A stretch of DNA of 64,000 nt from Caulobacter sp. 73W. Lineage in GTDB: Bacteria > Pseudomonadota > Alphaproteobacteria > Caulobacterales > Caulobacteraceae. The notes beneath the pieces were generated by a model. The model had not been told where the DNA came from. It did not search any database and saw only the letters and a program-made list of their open reading frames with translations. Positions 45,798 to 54,185 of this stretch are shown here, piece after piece. Each line of letters starts with the position of its first letter. The stretch's first letter is position 1. Both the position numbers and the translations under genes were made by a program. Location of the stretch: positions 2,604,001 to 2,668,000 of the forward strand of contig NZ_CP158375.1 of assembly GCF_041021955.1 (NCBI RefSeq), written 5' to 3'.

Positions 45798-46603
45798 AAC
45801 CAGCCGGCTTCACGCAGCGCCTTGGCGTAGGCCCGGCTGACCGGAACCTTGGCGCCGGACTTCAGGGTCAGGGTCGCGCGGCCGTCGCCGCGCCGCACGT
45901 CCGCCAGCGCCTCGCGCGCCACCCACCAGGAGCGATGGGTTTGCGCGCCCTCGATCCCCGCCAACTCCGCCACGGCGTCCGACAGCCGCATCAGGATCAG
46001 CTCCTGCCCGCGATCCGTATGCACGCGCAGATAGTGGTCCTCGGCCTCGACCGCGTAGAGCGCCGCGCCCCGCAGCTTCAGCGGCAGGCGCTCCAGGAAG
46101 CGCGGCGGTTCGGTTTGCGCGGACGCGGCGGGGGTCACGGAATTCTGCGGACGGGTGATGAAGTAGCTCAGCGCCGTCATCGCCACCGTCATGACGAGGA
46201 CCGAGACGAAGAAGCCCGGAATGTTCCTCAGCGCGATGGGATGATCGAAGGCCGCCGCCGCGCCGAGCCAGACGAGGATGGTTCCCGGCAGCGTCAGGAC
46301 CGCGACGACCATCGCGCCGGCTAGCCAGGGGCGGTTGTCGAACAGGCCACGCGCCGCGATGGTTCGCGCGGTCAGATTTCCGGCCAGTCCGCCGGCCACT
46401 GAGACGCCGACCCAGAACAGTAGACGCGGCGACAGCGGCGCGCCGCCCGTGCCGAAAGCGCCGATGAAAGCCAGGAACAGGCCGGCGATCGCGGAAAACA
46501 CGACCCCGCGCCAGACGTTCGGCCCGTCCGTTCGCGCTTCGCGAACGGCGGCGCCTGTCCGGCCGCGAATTTCAGACGCCGCTTCACGCACCTTGGAATG
46601 CAC
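45794..46603 (-). CDS. membrane-bound LytTR-domain regulator
   Basis: This protein of about 269 residues has four transmembrane helices in its first 160 residues: VVFSAIAGLFLAFIGAFGTG, LLFWVGVSVAGGLAGNL, AGAMVVAVLTLPGTILVWLG and GFFVSVLVMTVAMTALSYF. A C-terminal LytTR DNA-binding domain follows (about 185-269, YAVEAEDHYLRVHTDRGQEL, THRSWWVAREAL). It would read DNA from the membrane, with no receiver domain and no obvious kinase. The start is uncertain: I used a GTG at 46603, which leaves a short basic tail before helix 1; upstream ATGs exist but run into the divergent gene. The divergent partner is a DUF2306 membrane protein, its likeliest target and signalling partner. Alphaproteobacterial membrane-LytTR/DUF2306 pairs are plausible but not proved. 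Confidence 0.75.
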   Translation of the reverse strand: MHSKVREAASEIRGRTGAAVREARTDGPNVWRGVVFSAIAGLFLAFIGAFGTGGAPLSPRLLFWVGVSVAGGLAGNLTARTIAARGLFDNRPWLAGAMVVAVLTLPGTILVWLGAAAAFDHPIALRNIPGFFVSVLVMTVAMTALSYFITRPQNSVTPAASAQTEPPRFLERLPLKLRGAALYAVEAEDHYLRVHTDRGQELILMRLSDAVAELAGIEGAQTHRSWWVAREALADVRRGDGRATLTLKSGAKVPVSRAYAKALREAGWF

Positions 46604-46667
46604 CCCGTCCAGGCCCCGTCTAGCTCTCGTCCGGCAAGCGGCCAGCGCCGCCGAACGGAGATCGAAG

Positions 46668-47234
46668 ATGTCGCAGCATTCGCCGCAAACCGGAACCATC
46701 AACCTGGGCGGGGTCCGAAACCTGATCAGGACGGCGGCTATCGCCATCGGCGTCACCGTGGCGGTGACCTGGCTGGCCATGGGCGATCGGGCGGGCCTGT
46801 TCCTAAGCCACCTTTCGCAGCTGAACTGGGCGCCGCATCTGCCCGACCTGTCCCTGCTGGCGGGGGCGTCGCTGGCCATCCAGCTTCACGTGGCCTCGGT
46901 GACCGTGGCCTTGGTTATCGGCGGCGTGCTGCTGACCGGGATCAAGGGCGACATGAAGCATCGCGTCCTGGGCTGGACCTGGGTGATCGCCATGGCGGCG
47001 GCGGCGATCTCGTCCCTGTTCATCCACTCGATCCGGCCCGGCCACTTCAGCTTCCTGCATCTGTTCGCCGGCTGGACCCTTGTCGCCCTGCCGTTCGGCG
47101 TCGCCATGGCCCGCAAGCACAAGGTGCGGATCCACGGCCGGACCATGACCGGACTGTTCGTCGGCGGCCTGGTGATCGCCGGGATCACCGCCTTCCTGCC
47201 GGGTCGGCTGATGTGGGCGATGCTGTTCGGCTAA
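46668..47234 (+). CDS. DUF2306-like membrane protein
   Basis: This 188-residue inner-membrane protein has about four to five hydrophobic helices, including LIRTAAIAIGVTVAVTWLAMG, SVTVALVIGGVLLTGIKG, TWVIAMAAAAISSLFIHSI and MTGLFVGGLVIAGITAFLPG. Conserved-looking polar residues are in LQLHVASVTVA-type and HRVLGWTWV segments. The ATG at 46668 has GGAG at 46657. It is divergent from the LytTR regulator by about 65 bases, suggesting a regulated pair. The function is unknown. Confidence 0.75.
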   Translation: MSQHSPQTGTINLGGVRNLIRTAAIAIGVTVAVTWLAMGDRAGLFLSHLSQLNWAPHLPDLSLLAGASLAIQLHVASVTVALVIGGVLLTGIKGDMKHRVLGWTWVIAMAAAAISSLFIHSIRPGHFSFLHLFAGWTLVALPFGVAMARKHKVRIHGRTMTGLFVGGLVIAGITAFLPGRLMWAMLFG

Positions 47235-47272
47235 CTTGCCAAGATCGCGGCGGCGGGCCTACGAACGGGACC

Positions 47273-47971
47273 ATGAACGCTGCTACGCCGAAGAAGCCCC
47301 GCGCCAGCGGCCGGGGCCGTCCGTCGAAACATGCCGGGCTGGACCTGAAGGAAACCATCCTCGACGCGGCCGAGCAGCTGTTCGCGCGCCATGGCTTCTA
47401 TGGCGTGACCACCCGCCAGGTGGCCGCCGAGGCCGGCGTCGACACCGCCCTGATCCACTACTACTTCGGCGCCAAGCGCGAGCTGTTCGATGCGGTGTTC
47501 CTGCGCCGGGCCGAGATCCTCAATCGCGAGCGCGTCGCCTCGATGGACGCCTACGAAAAGGCGGCCGGCGGCATCTTGACCAGCGAAGGGGTGATCGAGG
47601 CGTTCATCGACCCCCTGCTGCGCATCTCCGAAACCGGCGGGCCGGGCTGGAAGAGCTACTTCGCCCTGGTCGCCCAGGTGAACAACACGCCGGGCTGGGG
47701 CGGCGACACCATGCACCGCTTCTTCGATCCGGTGGTGCGCCGGCTGGTCGACGCCCTGGGGCGGGCCATGCCGAACGCCAGCCGGGCCGACCTGTTCTGG
47801 TGCTACGAGTTCCTGACCGGCTCGATGATGCTGGCCCTGTCGGAGACGGGCCGCATCGACGCCTTGTCCGACGGCCTGTGCCGGTCCAGCGACCTGGCCG
47901 CCATCCGCGCCCGCCTGTTCGCCTATTGCGCCGCCGGGTTCGAGGCCGTGGCCGCCCGCAGCAAGAGCTGA
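47273..47971 (+). CDS. TetR-family transcriptional regulator
   Basis: This 232-residue repressor has a basic N-terminal arm (PKKPRASGRGRPSKHAG) and the TetR helix-turn-helix TTRQVAAEAGVDTALIHYYF, followed by GAKRELFDAVF. The C-terminal ligand-binding domain (about 85-232) has the sequence type of the larger TetR_C group. It reads in the same direction as the TonB receptor and transporter that follow. A 16-base palindrome at 48011-48026, between it and the receptor, is a good candidate for its operator. The ligand is unknown. Confidence 0.9.
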   Translation: MNAATPKKPRASGRGRPSKHAGLDLKETILDAAEQLFARHGFYGVTTRQVAAEAGVDTALIHYYFGAKRELFDAVFLRRAEILNRERVASMDAYEKAAGGILTSEGVIEAFIDPLLRISETGGPGWKSYFALVAQVNNTPGWGGDTMHRFFDPVVRRLVDALGRAMPNASRADLFWCYEFLTGSMMLALSETGRIDALSDGLCRSSDLAAIRARLFAYCAAGFEAVAARSKS

Positions 47972-48010
47972 AGCCTGACCTGACCACCGCCCGTCTCGGT
48001 GTGGCGCCAA

Positions 48011-48026
48011 TTCATCAACTGATGAA
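48011..48026. promoter_or_regulatory. TTCATC-N4-GATGAA palindrome between tetR and the TonB receptor
   Basis: TTCATCA, two bases, TGATGAA forms a 16-base near-perfect palindrome 40 bases after the tetR stop and about 133 bases before the receptor ATG. The size and spacing fit a TetR operator. A similar site lies upstream of bdhA. A 10-base perfect palindrome ATTTGCAAAT (48107-48116) lies closer to the receptor start. Confidence 0.5.
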
Positions 48027-48158
48027 AAATATTCGTGCTGCGTTCGGTCGCACTTTCCCGGCGAACGAACTTCCGCAAAAACTTCCCCTAATTCGCACTT
48101 CGATGAATTTGCAAATCAACAAGGCGACCGACGAACGGCGCTAGGGAGGATGAGGATT

Positions 48159-50372
48159 ATGAAATCCATTCTGAAAGTCGCGCTGCTTGCAGGCGCGGCG
48201 CAAGTCGCGTTCGCCTCGGGAGCCGTCGCCCAGAGCGCCGCGCCCGCCACCGAAACCAGCTTCGACATCGAACAGGTGGTCGTCACGGCCCGCCGCCGTG
48301 AAGAGTCCCTGAAGGACGTCCCGGTCTCCGTCTCGGCCCTGGGCGCCGAGCGCCTGGAAGCCATGGGCGCCGCCGACATCACCACCCTGCAGCAGCAGAC
48401 CCCGAACGCGACCGTTCAGGTGGCCCGCGGCTCCAACTCGACCCTGATCTCCTTCATCCGCGGCGTCGGCCAGCAGGATCCGCTGTGGGGCTTCGAGCCC
48501 GGCGTCGGCCTCTATGTGGACGACGTCTATGTCGCCCGCCCGCAGGGCGCGGTGCTCGACATCTTCGACATCGAGCGCATCGAAGTGCTGCGCGGCCCGC
48601 AAGGCACCCTGTACGGCCGCAACACCATCGGCGGCGCGATCAAGTACGTCACCAAGAAGCTCGACCTGACCCGTCCGCAGTTCAGCGCACGCGGCTCGCT
48701 GGGCTCCTACGACCAGCGCGACATCGTGGTCACCGGCTCGGTGCCGCTGACCGACAAGCTGGCCATCGGCGGTTCGGTCGCCTCCTATGACCGCGACGGT
48801 TTCGGCAAGAACCTGAACACCGGTGAAGAGCACTACGACAAGGACGTCTTCGCCTATCGCGCCAGCGCCGAATATGCGCCGACCGACGATCTGTTCTTCC
48901 GCTTCGCCTACGACAAGGTCGAGGACAACTCGAACCCGCGTCACGGCCACCGCGAGACCGCCGGCGTCGGCGCCGACGCCGCGGTCCTGGGCGATGTCTA
49001 TGACACCCGCGCGGGCATCACCGGCAAGAACAAGGTCGACACCGAAGGCTGGTCGCTGACCGGCCAGTGGAACGTCAACGACGTAATCACCCTAAAGTCG
49101 ATCACCGCCGGCCGCGAAAGCTACACCGACACCATCATCGACTTCGACAACACCCCGGCCCCGACGCTCGACATCCCGGCCTTCTACGCCGACGAGCAGT
49201 TCAGCCAGGAGTTCCAGGTCCAGTTCGCCACCGACCGCGTTCAGGGCGTGGCCGGCGTCTACTACATGAACGGCTACGCCAAGGGCGCCTTCGACACCGT
49301 CGCCGGCAACCTGGGCCTGTCGATCAACTCGTCGGGCAAGGTGTCCACCACCTCGCTGGCCGCTTTCGCCGATGTCAGCTTCGACATCACCGACCGCCTG
49401 AAGGCTTCGGTGGGCGGCCGCTGGACCCAGGACAGCAAGAACGCCAACGTGTTCCGCGCCTTCTACCTGGGGGCCACGCGCAGCCCGGTGCTGGGCGGTC
49501 CGGCCCGCGCCATCCTGCAGACCCGCACCAACTATACCGCCGAGAAGGACTTCGAGGAGTTCACGCCGCGTATCAGCGTCTCGTACGAACTGAGCGACGA
49601 CCTGACCGCCTACGCCTCGTACAGCGACGGCTTCAAGTCCGGCGGCTGGGACATGCGCGGCGACGCTTTCCTGACCCCGCAGACGGTCAACGGCTACGAG
49701 CCGGAAACGGTGAAGGCCTATGAAATCGGCCTGAAGGGCTCGCTCTTCGATCGCCGCCTGCAGTTCAGCTCGGCCTGGTTCTATTCGGACTACAAGGACC
49801 AGCAGATCACGACCCAGCAGGTCGCGACCGCGCCGCAGGTGGGCATCGCCTCCATCGTCGACAACGCCGGCGCCTCGACGATCTGGGGCCTGGAATTCGA
49901 AGGCGCGGCCTATCTGAGCCGCAGCCTGACCGCCAACTTCGCGGTCGGCTACCTGAACGCCGAGTTCGACGAATTCATCACCAACATCACCGGCACACCG
50001 GTGGACATCTCCAACACCCGCGAGTTCCAGAACTCGCCGGAGCTGTCGGGCTTCCTGGGCGTCACCTACAAGACGGCCCTGGCCGGCGGCACGCTGCGGG
50101 TGACCCCGTCGCTGTCCTACCGCGACGACTACCACCTGTTCGACGTGGCCGACCCGATCCTCGACCAGAAGGCCTACACCCTGGTCGATCTGGGCGTGGT
50201 CTGGGATGCGCCGGGCGACCAGTGGCAGGTCGGCGTGTACGGCAAGAATCTGACCGACAAGGAATACCGCGTCGGCGGCTACAGCTTCCCGGGCGCGACC
50301 TACAACAACTCGATCATCGGCTTCTACGGCCCGCCGCGGACCTGGACCGCGACGATCCAGTACAAGTTCTAG
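48159..50372 (+). CDS. TonB-dependent outer-membrane receptor
   Basis: This 737-residue receptor has a signal peptide (SILKVALLAGAAQVAFASGA, cleaved near AVAQ). The TonB-box region is EQVVVTARRREESLK, and the plug holds VLRGPQGTLYGRNTIGGAIKY. A 22-strand-like barrel ends RTWTATIQYKF. The ATG at 48159 lies 9 bases after AGGGAGG; the alternative at 48150 is too close to that site. It sits between a TetR regulator and an MFS transporter in the same direction, so the three probably form one uptake locus: the receptor for the outer membrane, the transporter for the inner one. The substrate is not known. Confidence 0.93.
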   Translation: MKSILKVALLAGAAQVAFASGAVAQSAAPATETSFDIEQVVVTARRREESLKDVPVSVSALGAERLEAMGAADITTLQQQTPNATVQVARGSNSTLISFIRGVGQQDPLWGFEPGVGLYVDDVYVARPQGAVLDIFDIERIEVLRGPQGTLYGRNTIGGAIKYVTKKLDLTRPQFSARGSLGSYDQRDIVVTGSVPLTDKLAIGGSVASYDRDGFGKNLNTGEEHYDKDVFAYRASAEYAPTDDLFFRFAYDKVEDNSNPRHGHRETAGVGADAAVLGDVYDTRAGITGKNKVDTEGWSLTGQWNVNDVITLKSITAGRESYTDTIIDFDNTPAPTLDIPAFYADEQFSQEFQVQFATDRVQGVAGVYYMNGYAKGAFDTVAGNLGLSINSSGKVSTTSLAAFADVSFDITDRLKASVGGRWTQDSKNANVFRAFYLGATRSPVLGGPARAILQTRTNYTAEKDFEEFTPRISVSYELSDDLTAYASYSDGFKSGGWDMRGDAFLTPQTVNGYEPETVKAYEIGLKGSLFDRRLQFSSAWFYSDYKDQQITTQQVATAPQVGIASIVDNAGASTIWGLEFEGAAYLSRSLTANFAVGYLNAEFDEFITNITGTPVDISNTREFQNSPELSGFLGVTYKTALAGGTLRVTPSLSYRDDYHLFDVADPILDQKAYTLVDLGVVWDAPGDQWQVGVYGKNLTDKEYRVGGYSFPGATYNNSIIGFYGPPRTWTATIQYKF

Positions 50373-50384
50373 GACGGCTTGCGC

Positions 50385-50421
50385 GGGCGGCGGTTTCGAA
50401 AGGAGCCGCCGCCCTTTCCTT
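50385..50421 (+). terminator. terminator after the TonB receptor
   Basis: GGGCGGCGG (50385-50393) pairs with CCGCCGCCC (50406-50414) around a 12-base loop, followed by TTTCCTT. It may reduce read-through into the MFS gene that starts 55 bases later. Confidence 0.6.
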
Positions 50422-50475
50422 GCCCGCCGACAGTCTGCAAGAGTGCCGGCCAAGCTTCATGATGATGGACCGCTT

Positions 50476-51759
50476 ATGACCACCCCGACAACTCCGGCGC
50501 CGAGCCCGCGCTACCGCGCCTATGTCCTGTTCATCCTGGTGGTGGTCTACACCTTCAACTTCCTGGACCGGCAAATTCTCGGAATCCTGAAGGAGCCGAT
50601 CAAGGCCGACCTGGGCCTCACCGACACCCAGCTGGGCCTGATGGGCGGCGTGGCCTTCGCCGCGCTCTACACCACCCTGGCCGTGCCGATCGCCTGGATG
50701 GCCGACCGGTTCAGCCGCGCCTGGATCATGACCGGCGCCCTGACCGTGTGGAGCGGGTTCACCGCCCTGTGCGGCCTGGCCGGCGGGTTCTGGTCGCTGT
50801 TTCTGGCCCGCATGGGCGTCGGGGTGGGCGAGGCGGGCGGCGTGGCCCCGGCCTACTCCATGATCGCCGACTACTTCCCCAAGGCGCAGCGCGCTCGGGC
50901 CCTGGCGGTCTATTCCTTCGGCATTCCGGTGGGCACCGCCATGGGCGTCCTGTTCGGCGGCCTGATCGCGGCGGCCGTCGACTGGCGCATGGCCTTCATC
51001 GTCGTCGGCCTGGCGGGCGTGGTGATCGCGCCGATCTTCCGCCTGACGGTCAAGGACCCGCGCCGCGGCGGATATGAGGACCTGCCGGTGGTCGAGGCTC
51101 CCCCCGCCAAGGCGCCCAGCCTGATGGAGGTGGTGCGCACCGTCGCGCCCAAGCCCAGCTTCTGGCTGCTGTCGTTCGGCGCGGCGTGCTCGTCGGTCTG
51201 CGGCTACGGCGTGGCCTTCTGGCTGCCGTCCTTCTTCATGCGCAGCCTGGGTCTGAGCCTGGTGGAGACGTCTTGGTTCTACAGCGGCGTCGCGCTGTTC
51301 GGCGGCGTGGCCGGCATCTGGCTGGGCGGCTGGCTCGGCGACCGCTTCGGCGGCAAGACCAAGGGCGCCTACGCCCTGGTGCCGGCGATCTGCTTTCTGA
51401 TCGCTCTGCCGTGCTTCCTGCTGGCGATGAACGTCAAGTCGATGGTGCTGTCGTTCCTGATCTTCCTGATCCCCACCGGCCTGAACCTGGCCTGGGCCGG
51501 GCCGGTCATCACCGCCGCCCAGCACATGGCCCCGGCGACCATGCGCTCGACGGCCTCGGCGCTGTTCCTGCTGATCAACAACCTGTTCGGCATCGCCGTT
51601 GGACTGTGGTTCTTCGGTTACGCGTCGGACCTTCTGGCCCCGCGGTTCGGCGCCGAATCCATGCGCTACGCAATCTATTTCGGGCTCGGATTCTACGTCC
51701 TCAGCGCTACGCTGCTGATCCTTGCCTCCCGTCGTCTTCGCAAGGATTGGGTCGACTAG
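50476..51759 (+). CDS. MFS transporter (spinster-like)
   Basis: This 427-residue inner-membrane transporter has twelve helices. The N-terminal motif NFLDRQILGILKEPIKADLG, LTDTQLGLMGG and the loop motif AWMADRFSR are typical of the MFS group that includes spinster-like carriers. A second loop GGWLGDRFGGKTKG mirrors it. The ATG at 50476 is the best start; an ATG at 50464 is possible. It follows the TonB receptor and is likely its inner-membrane partner. The direction and substrate are unknown. A terminator follows at 51764. Confidence 0.9.
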   Translation: MTTPTTPAPSPRYRAYVLFILVVVYTFNFLDRQILGILKEPIKADLGLTDTQLGLMGGVAFAALYTTLAVPIAWMADRFSRAWIMTGALTVWSGFTALCGLAGGFWSLFLARMGVGVGEAGGVAPAYSMIADYFPKAQRARALAVYSFGIPVGTAMGVLFGGLIAAAVDWRMAFIVVGLAGVVIAPIFRLTVKDPRRGGYEDLPVVEAPPAKAPSLMEVVRTVAPKPSFWLLSFGAACSSVCGYGVAFWLPSFFMRSLGLSLVETSWFYSGVALFGGVAGIWLGGWLGDRFGGKTKGAYALVPAICFLIALPCFLLAMNVKSMVLSFLIFLIPTGLNLAWAGPVITAAQHMAPATMRSTASALFLLINNLFGIAVGLWFFGYASDLLAPRFGAESMRYAIYFGLGFYVLSATLLILASRRLRKDWVD

Positions 51760-51763
51760 AAGT

Positions 51764-51787
51764 GGCGGTCTCGGAGACCGCCGTTTT
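51764..51787 (+). terminator. terminator after the MFS gene
   Basis: GGCGGTCT (51764-51771) pairs perfectly with AGACCGCC (51775-51782) around a 3-base loop, followed by GTTTT. It lies directly after the MFS stop. Confidence 0.75.
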
Positions 51788-51821
51788 GGGCAAATTCTTC
51801 CAAACTGCGCCGTTTTGCCCC

Positions 51822-51835
51822 TGACAGCGCTGTCA
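51822..51835. promoter_or_regulatory. perfect LacI-type palindrome upstream of sucC
   Basis: TGACAGCGCTGTCA is a perfect 14-base palindrome with the central GCGC found in operators of the LacI family. It lies 13 bases before the -35 box of the predicted sucC promoter. The same site with one changed base occurs between bioB and the GH5 gene. Upstream of it, CGCCGTTTTG is repeated at 51779 and 51808, and GGGCAAA/TTTGCCC form an inverted pair at 51788 and 51814. Confidence 0.55.
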
Positions 51836-51847
51836 TCTCAGCCGTGG

Positions 51848-51876
51848 TTGCGCCTGCGAAATGAGCCTCCTATAAG
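51848..51876 (+). promoter_or_regulatory. sigma-70-type promoter of sucCD
   Basis: TTGCGC at 51848-51853 and TATAAG at 51871-51876 are separated by 17 bases. Initiation near 51883 would leave a leader of about 33 bases before the sucC ATG at 51916. Confidence 0.5.
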
Positions 51877-51915
51877 GCCCGCACCTTCCCGCAGCGCATT
51901 TGCGACCGGAACCTC

Positions 51916-53115
51916 ATGAACATCCACGAACATCAAGCCAAGGCCGTCCTCGCAGAGTTCGGCTGTCCTGTTCCGCGCGGCTTCGCCGCTTTCACCGCGG
52001 CTGAAGCCGAGGAAGCCGCCAAGAAGCTCGGCGGCCCGGTCTTCGTCGTGAAGAGCCAGATCCACGCCGGCGGCCGCGGCAAGGGCAAGTTCGAGGGCCT
52101 CGCCCCCGACGCCAAGGGCGGCGTCCGCGTCGTCAAGTCGGTCGAAGAAGTCCGCACCAACGCCGAGGAAATGCTCGGCCGCGTGCTGGTGACCCACCAG
52201 ACCGGCGCCAAGGGCAAGCAGGTCAACCGCCTCTACATCGAAGAAGGCGCGGCGATCGCCAAGGAATTCTACCTGTCGCTGCTGGTCGACCGTGAGACCA
52301 GCTTCGTGTCGGTGGTCTGCTCCACCGAAGGCGGCATGGACATCGAGGACGTGGCCCACGCCACGCCGGAAAAGATCCACACCTTCTCGATCGACCCCGC
52401 CACCGGCGTGTGGCCGACGCACCAGCGCGCGCTGGCCAAGGCCCTGGGCCTGACCGGCGGCCTGGCCAAGGAAGCCGCCACGCTGCTGACGCAGCTCTAT
52501 ACGGCGTTCCTGGCCAAGGACATGGCCATGCTGGAGATCAACCCGCTGATCGTCACCGCTGACGACCACCTGCGGGTCCTGGACGCCAAGCTGTCCTTCG
52601 ACGGCAACGCCCTGTTCCGTCACCCGGACATCCGCGAGCTGCGCGATACCTCGGAAGAAGACCCGAAGGAAATCGAAGCCAGCAAGTTCGACCTTGCCTA
52701 CATCGCCCTCGACGGCGAAATCGGCTGCATGGTCAACGGCGCGGGCCTGGCCATGGCCACCATGGACATCATCAAGCTGTACGGCGCCGAGCCGGCCAAC
52801 TTCCTCGATGTCGGCGGCGGCGCCAGCAAGGAGAAGGTCACCGCGGCCTTCAAGATCATCACCGCTGACCCGGCCGTCAAAGGCATCCTGGTCAACATCT
52901 TCGGCGGCATCATGCGCTGCGACATCATCGCCGAGGGCGTCATCGCCGCGGTGAAGGAAGTCGGCCTGGCGGTTCCGCTGGTCGTCCGTCTCGAAGGCAC
53001 GAACGTCGAGCTGGGCAAGAAAATCATCTCCGAAAGCGGCCTGAACGTCATCGCCGCCAACGATCTGTCCGACGGCGCCGAGAAGATCGTCGCCGCCGTG
53101 AAGGGTGCGAAATAA
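51916..53115 (+). CDS. sucC: succinyl-CoA synthetase beta subunit
   Basis: This 399-residue subunit forms the nucleotide-binding part of succinyl-CoA synthetase in the TCA cycle. The ATP-grasp domain begins [16 protein letters not shown], with [14 protein letters not shown] as the nucleotide loop. [11 protein letters not shown] binds metal, and the C-terminal part has [17 protein letters not shown] and [16 protein letters not shown]. It shares one base with sucD. Codon use is highly biased, as expected for an abundant enzyme. A promoter and a LacI-type palindrome lie upstream. Confidence 0.98.
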   Translation: MNIHEHQAKAVLAEFGCPVPRGFAAFTAAEAEEAAKKLGGPVFVVKSQIHAGGRGKGKFEGLAPDAKGGVRVVKSVEEVRTNAEEMLGRVLVTHQTGAKGKQVNRLYIEEGAAIAKEFYLSLLVDRETSFVSVVCSTEGGMDIEDVAHATPEKIHTFSIDPATGVWPTHQRALAKALGLTGGLAKEAATLLTQLYTAFLAKDMAMLEINPLIVTADDHLRVLDAKLSFDGNALFRHPDIRELRDTSEEDPKEIEASKFDLAYIALDGEIGCMVNGAGLAMATMDIIKLYGAEPANFLDVGGGASKEKVTAAFKIITADPAVKGILVNIFGGIMRCDIIAEGVIAAVKEVGLAVPLVVRLEGTNVELGKKIISESGLNVIAANDLSDGAEKIVAAVKGAK

Positions 53116-53999
53116 TGTCGGTTCTCGTCACCTCCGCCACGAAGGTCATCTGCCAAGGCGTCACCGGCGCCCAGGGCACCTTCCACACCGAGCAGGCCAT
53201 CGCCTACGGCACCAAGATGGTCGGCGGCGTCACCCCGGGCAAAGGCGGCCAGACGCACGTCGGCCTGCCGGTGTTCGACACCGTGGCCGAAGCCAAGGAA
53301 GCCACCGGCGCTGATGCGTCCGTGATCTACGTCCCGCCGCCCTTCGCGGCCGACTCGATCCTGGAAGCCATCGATGCGGAAATCCCGCTGATCGTCTGCA
53401 TCACCGAGGGCATCCCGGTGCTGGACATGGTCAAGGTGAAGAAGGCCCTGGCCGGCTCCAAGTCGCGCCTGCTGGGTCCGAACTGCCCGGGCGTACTGAC
53501 GCCGGGCGAGTGCAAGATCGGCATCATGCCGGGCTCGATCTTCTCCAAGGGTTCGGTCGGCGTCGTGTCCCGCTCGGGCACCCTGACCTATGAAGCCGTG
53601 TTCCAGACCACGAACGCCGGCCTCGGCCAGACCACGGCCGTCGGCATCGGCGGCGACCCGGTCAAGGGCACCGAGTTCATCGACGTGCTGGAAATGTTCC
53701 TGGCTGACGACGCGACCCAGTCGATCGTCATGATCGGTGAAATCGGCGGTTCGGCCGAAGAAGAAGCTGCTCAGTTCCTGAAGGACGAAGCCAAGCGTGG
53801 CCGCAAGAAGCCGATGGTCGGCTTCATCGCCGGCCGCACGGCTCCTCCCGGACGCCACATGGGCCACGCCGGCGCGATCATCTCGGGCGGCAAGGGCGGC
53901 GCCGAGGACAAGATCGCCGCGATGGAGTCCGCGGGCATCCGCGTTTCGCCGTCGCCGGCGAAGCTGGGTGAAACCCTTCTGGAAGTCCTGAAGGGCTGA
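53115..53999 (+). CDS. sucD: succinyl-CoA synthetase alpha subunit
   Basis: This 294-residue subunit binds CoA and carries the phospho-histidine. The CoA-binding segment is [19 protein letters not shown], and [13 protein letters not shown] is typical. The active-site His is in [17 protein letters not shown]. It starts on the last base of the sucC stop (TAATG), so the two subunits are coupled. A repeat element and a hairpin separate it from sucA. Confidence 0.98.
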   Translation: MSVLVTSATKVICQGVTGAQGTFHTEQAIAYGTKMVGGVTPGKGGQTHVGLPVFDTVAEAKEATGADASVIYVPPPFAADSILEAIDAEIPLIVCITEGIPVLDMVKVKKALAGSKSRLLGPNCPGVLTPGECKIGIMPGSIFSKGSVGVVSRSGTLTYEAVFQTTNAGLGQTTAVGIGGDPVKGTEFIDVLEMFLADDATQSIVMIGEIGGSAEEEAAQFLKDEAKRGRKKPMVGFIAGRTAPPGRHMGHAGAIISGGKGGAEDKIAAMESAGIRVSPSPAKLGETLLEVLKG

Positions 54000-54018
54000 A
54001 CTATCTAACCTAATACCT

Positions 54019-54107
54019 ATCCCCGCTTCGGCGGGGACCCAGGCTTTTTGCGACCGCCGGTCTGACGATCCGAAAAAATCACCTGGGTTCCCGCGAAAAT
54101 CGGGGAT
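54019..54107. repeat. intergenic inverted-repeat element between sucD and sucA
   Basis: A left arm (54019-54043, starting ATCCCCGCTTCGGCGGGG and ending CCCAGG) and a right arm (54082-54107, starting CCTGGG and ending CGGGGAT) are imperfect inverted copies. They flank about 40 bases. The left arm holds its own hairpin (CCCCGC-ttc-GGCGGGG). This looks like one unit of a dispersed intergenic palindromic repeat; I recognise the CCCAGG...CCCCG theme from alphaproteobacterial genomes but cannot count copies here. Confidence 0.55.
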
Positions 54108-54134
54108 GGGCCGGTGATTTGAGAGACTATCTTT

Positions 54135-54163
54135 ACGGGGACAGGGTTAAGCCCTGTCCCCGT
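54135..54163 (+). promoter_or_regulatory. perfect hairpin just upstream of sucA
   Basis: ACGGGGACAGGG (54135-54146) pairs perfectly with CCCTGTCCCCGT (54152-54163) around TTAAG. It ends 22 bases before the sucA ATG and has no U-run. It may be a terminator-like or RNA-stability element controlling expression of sucA relative to sucCD. Confidence 0.5.
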
Positions 54164-54185
54164 TAGCGGATCGAAGGCGAGCCAG

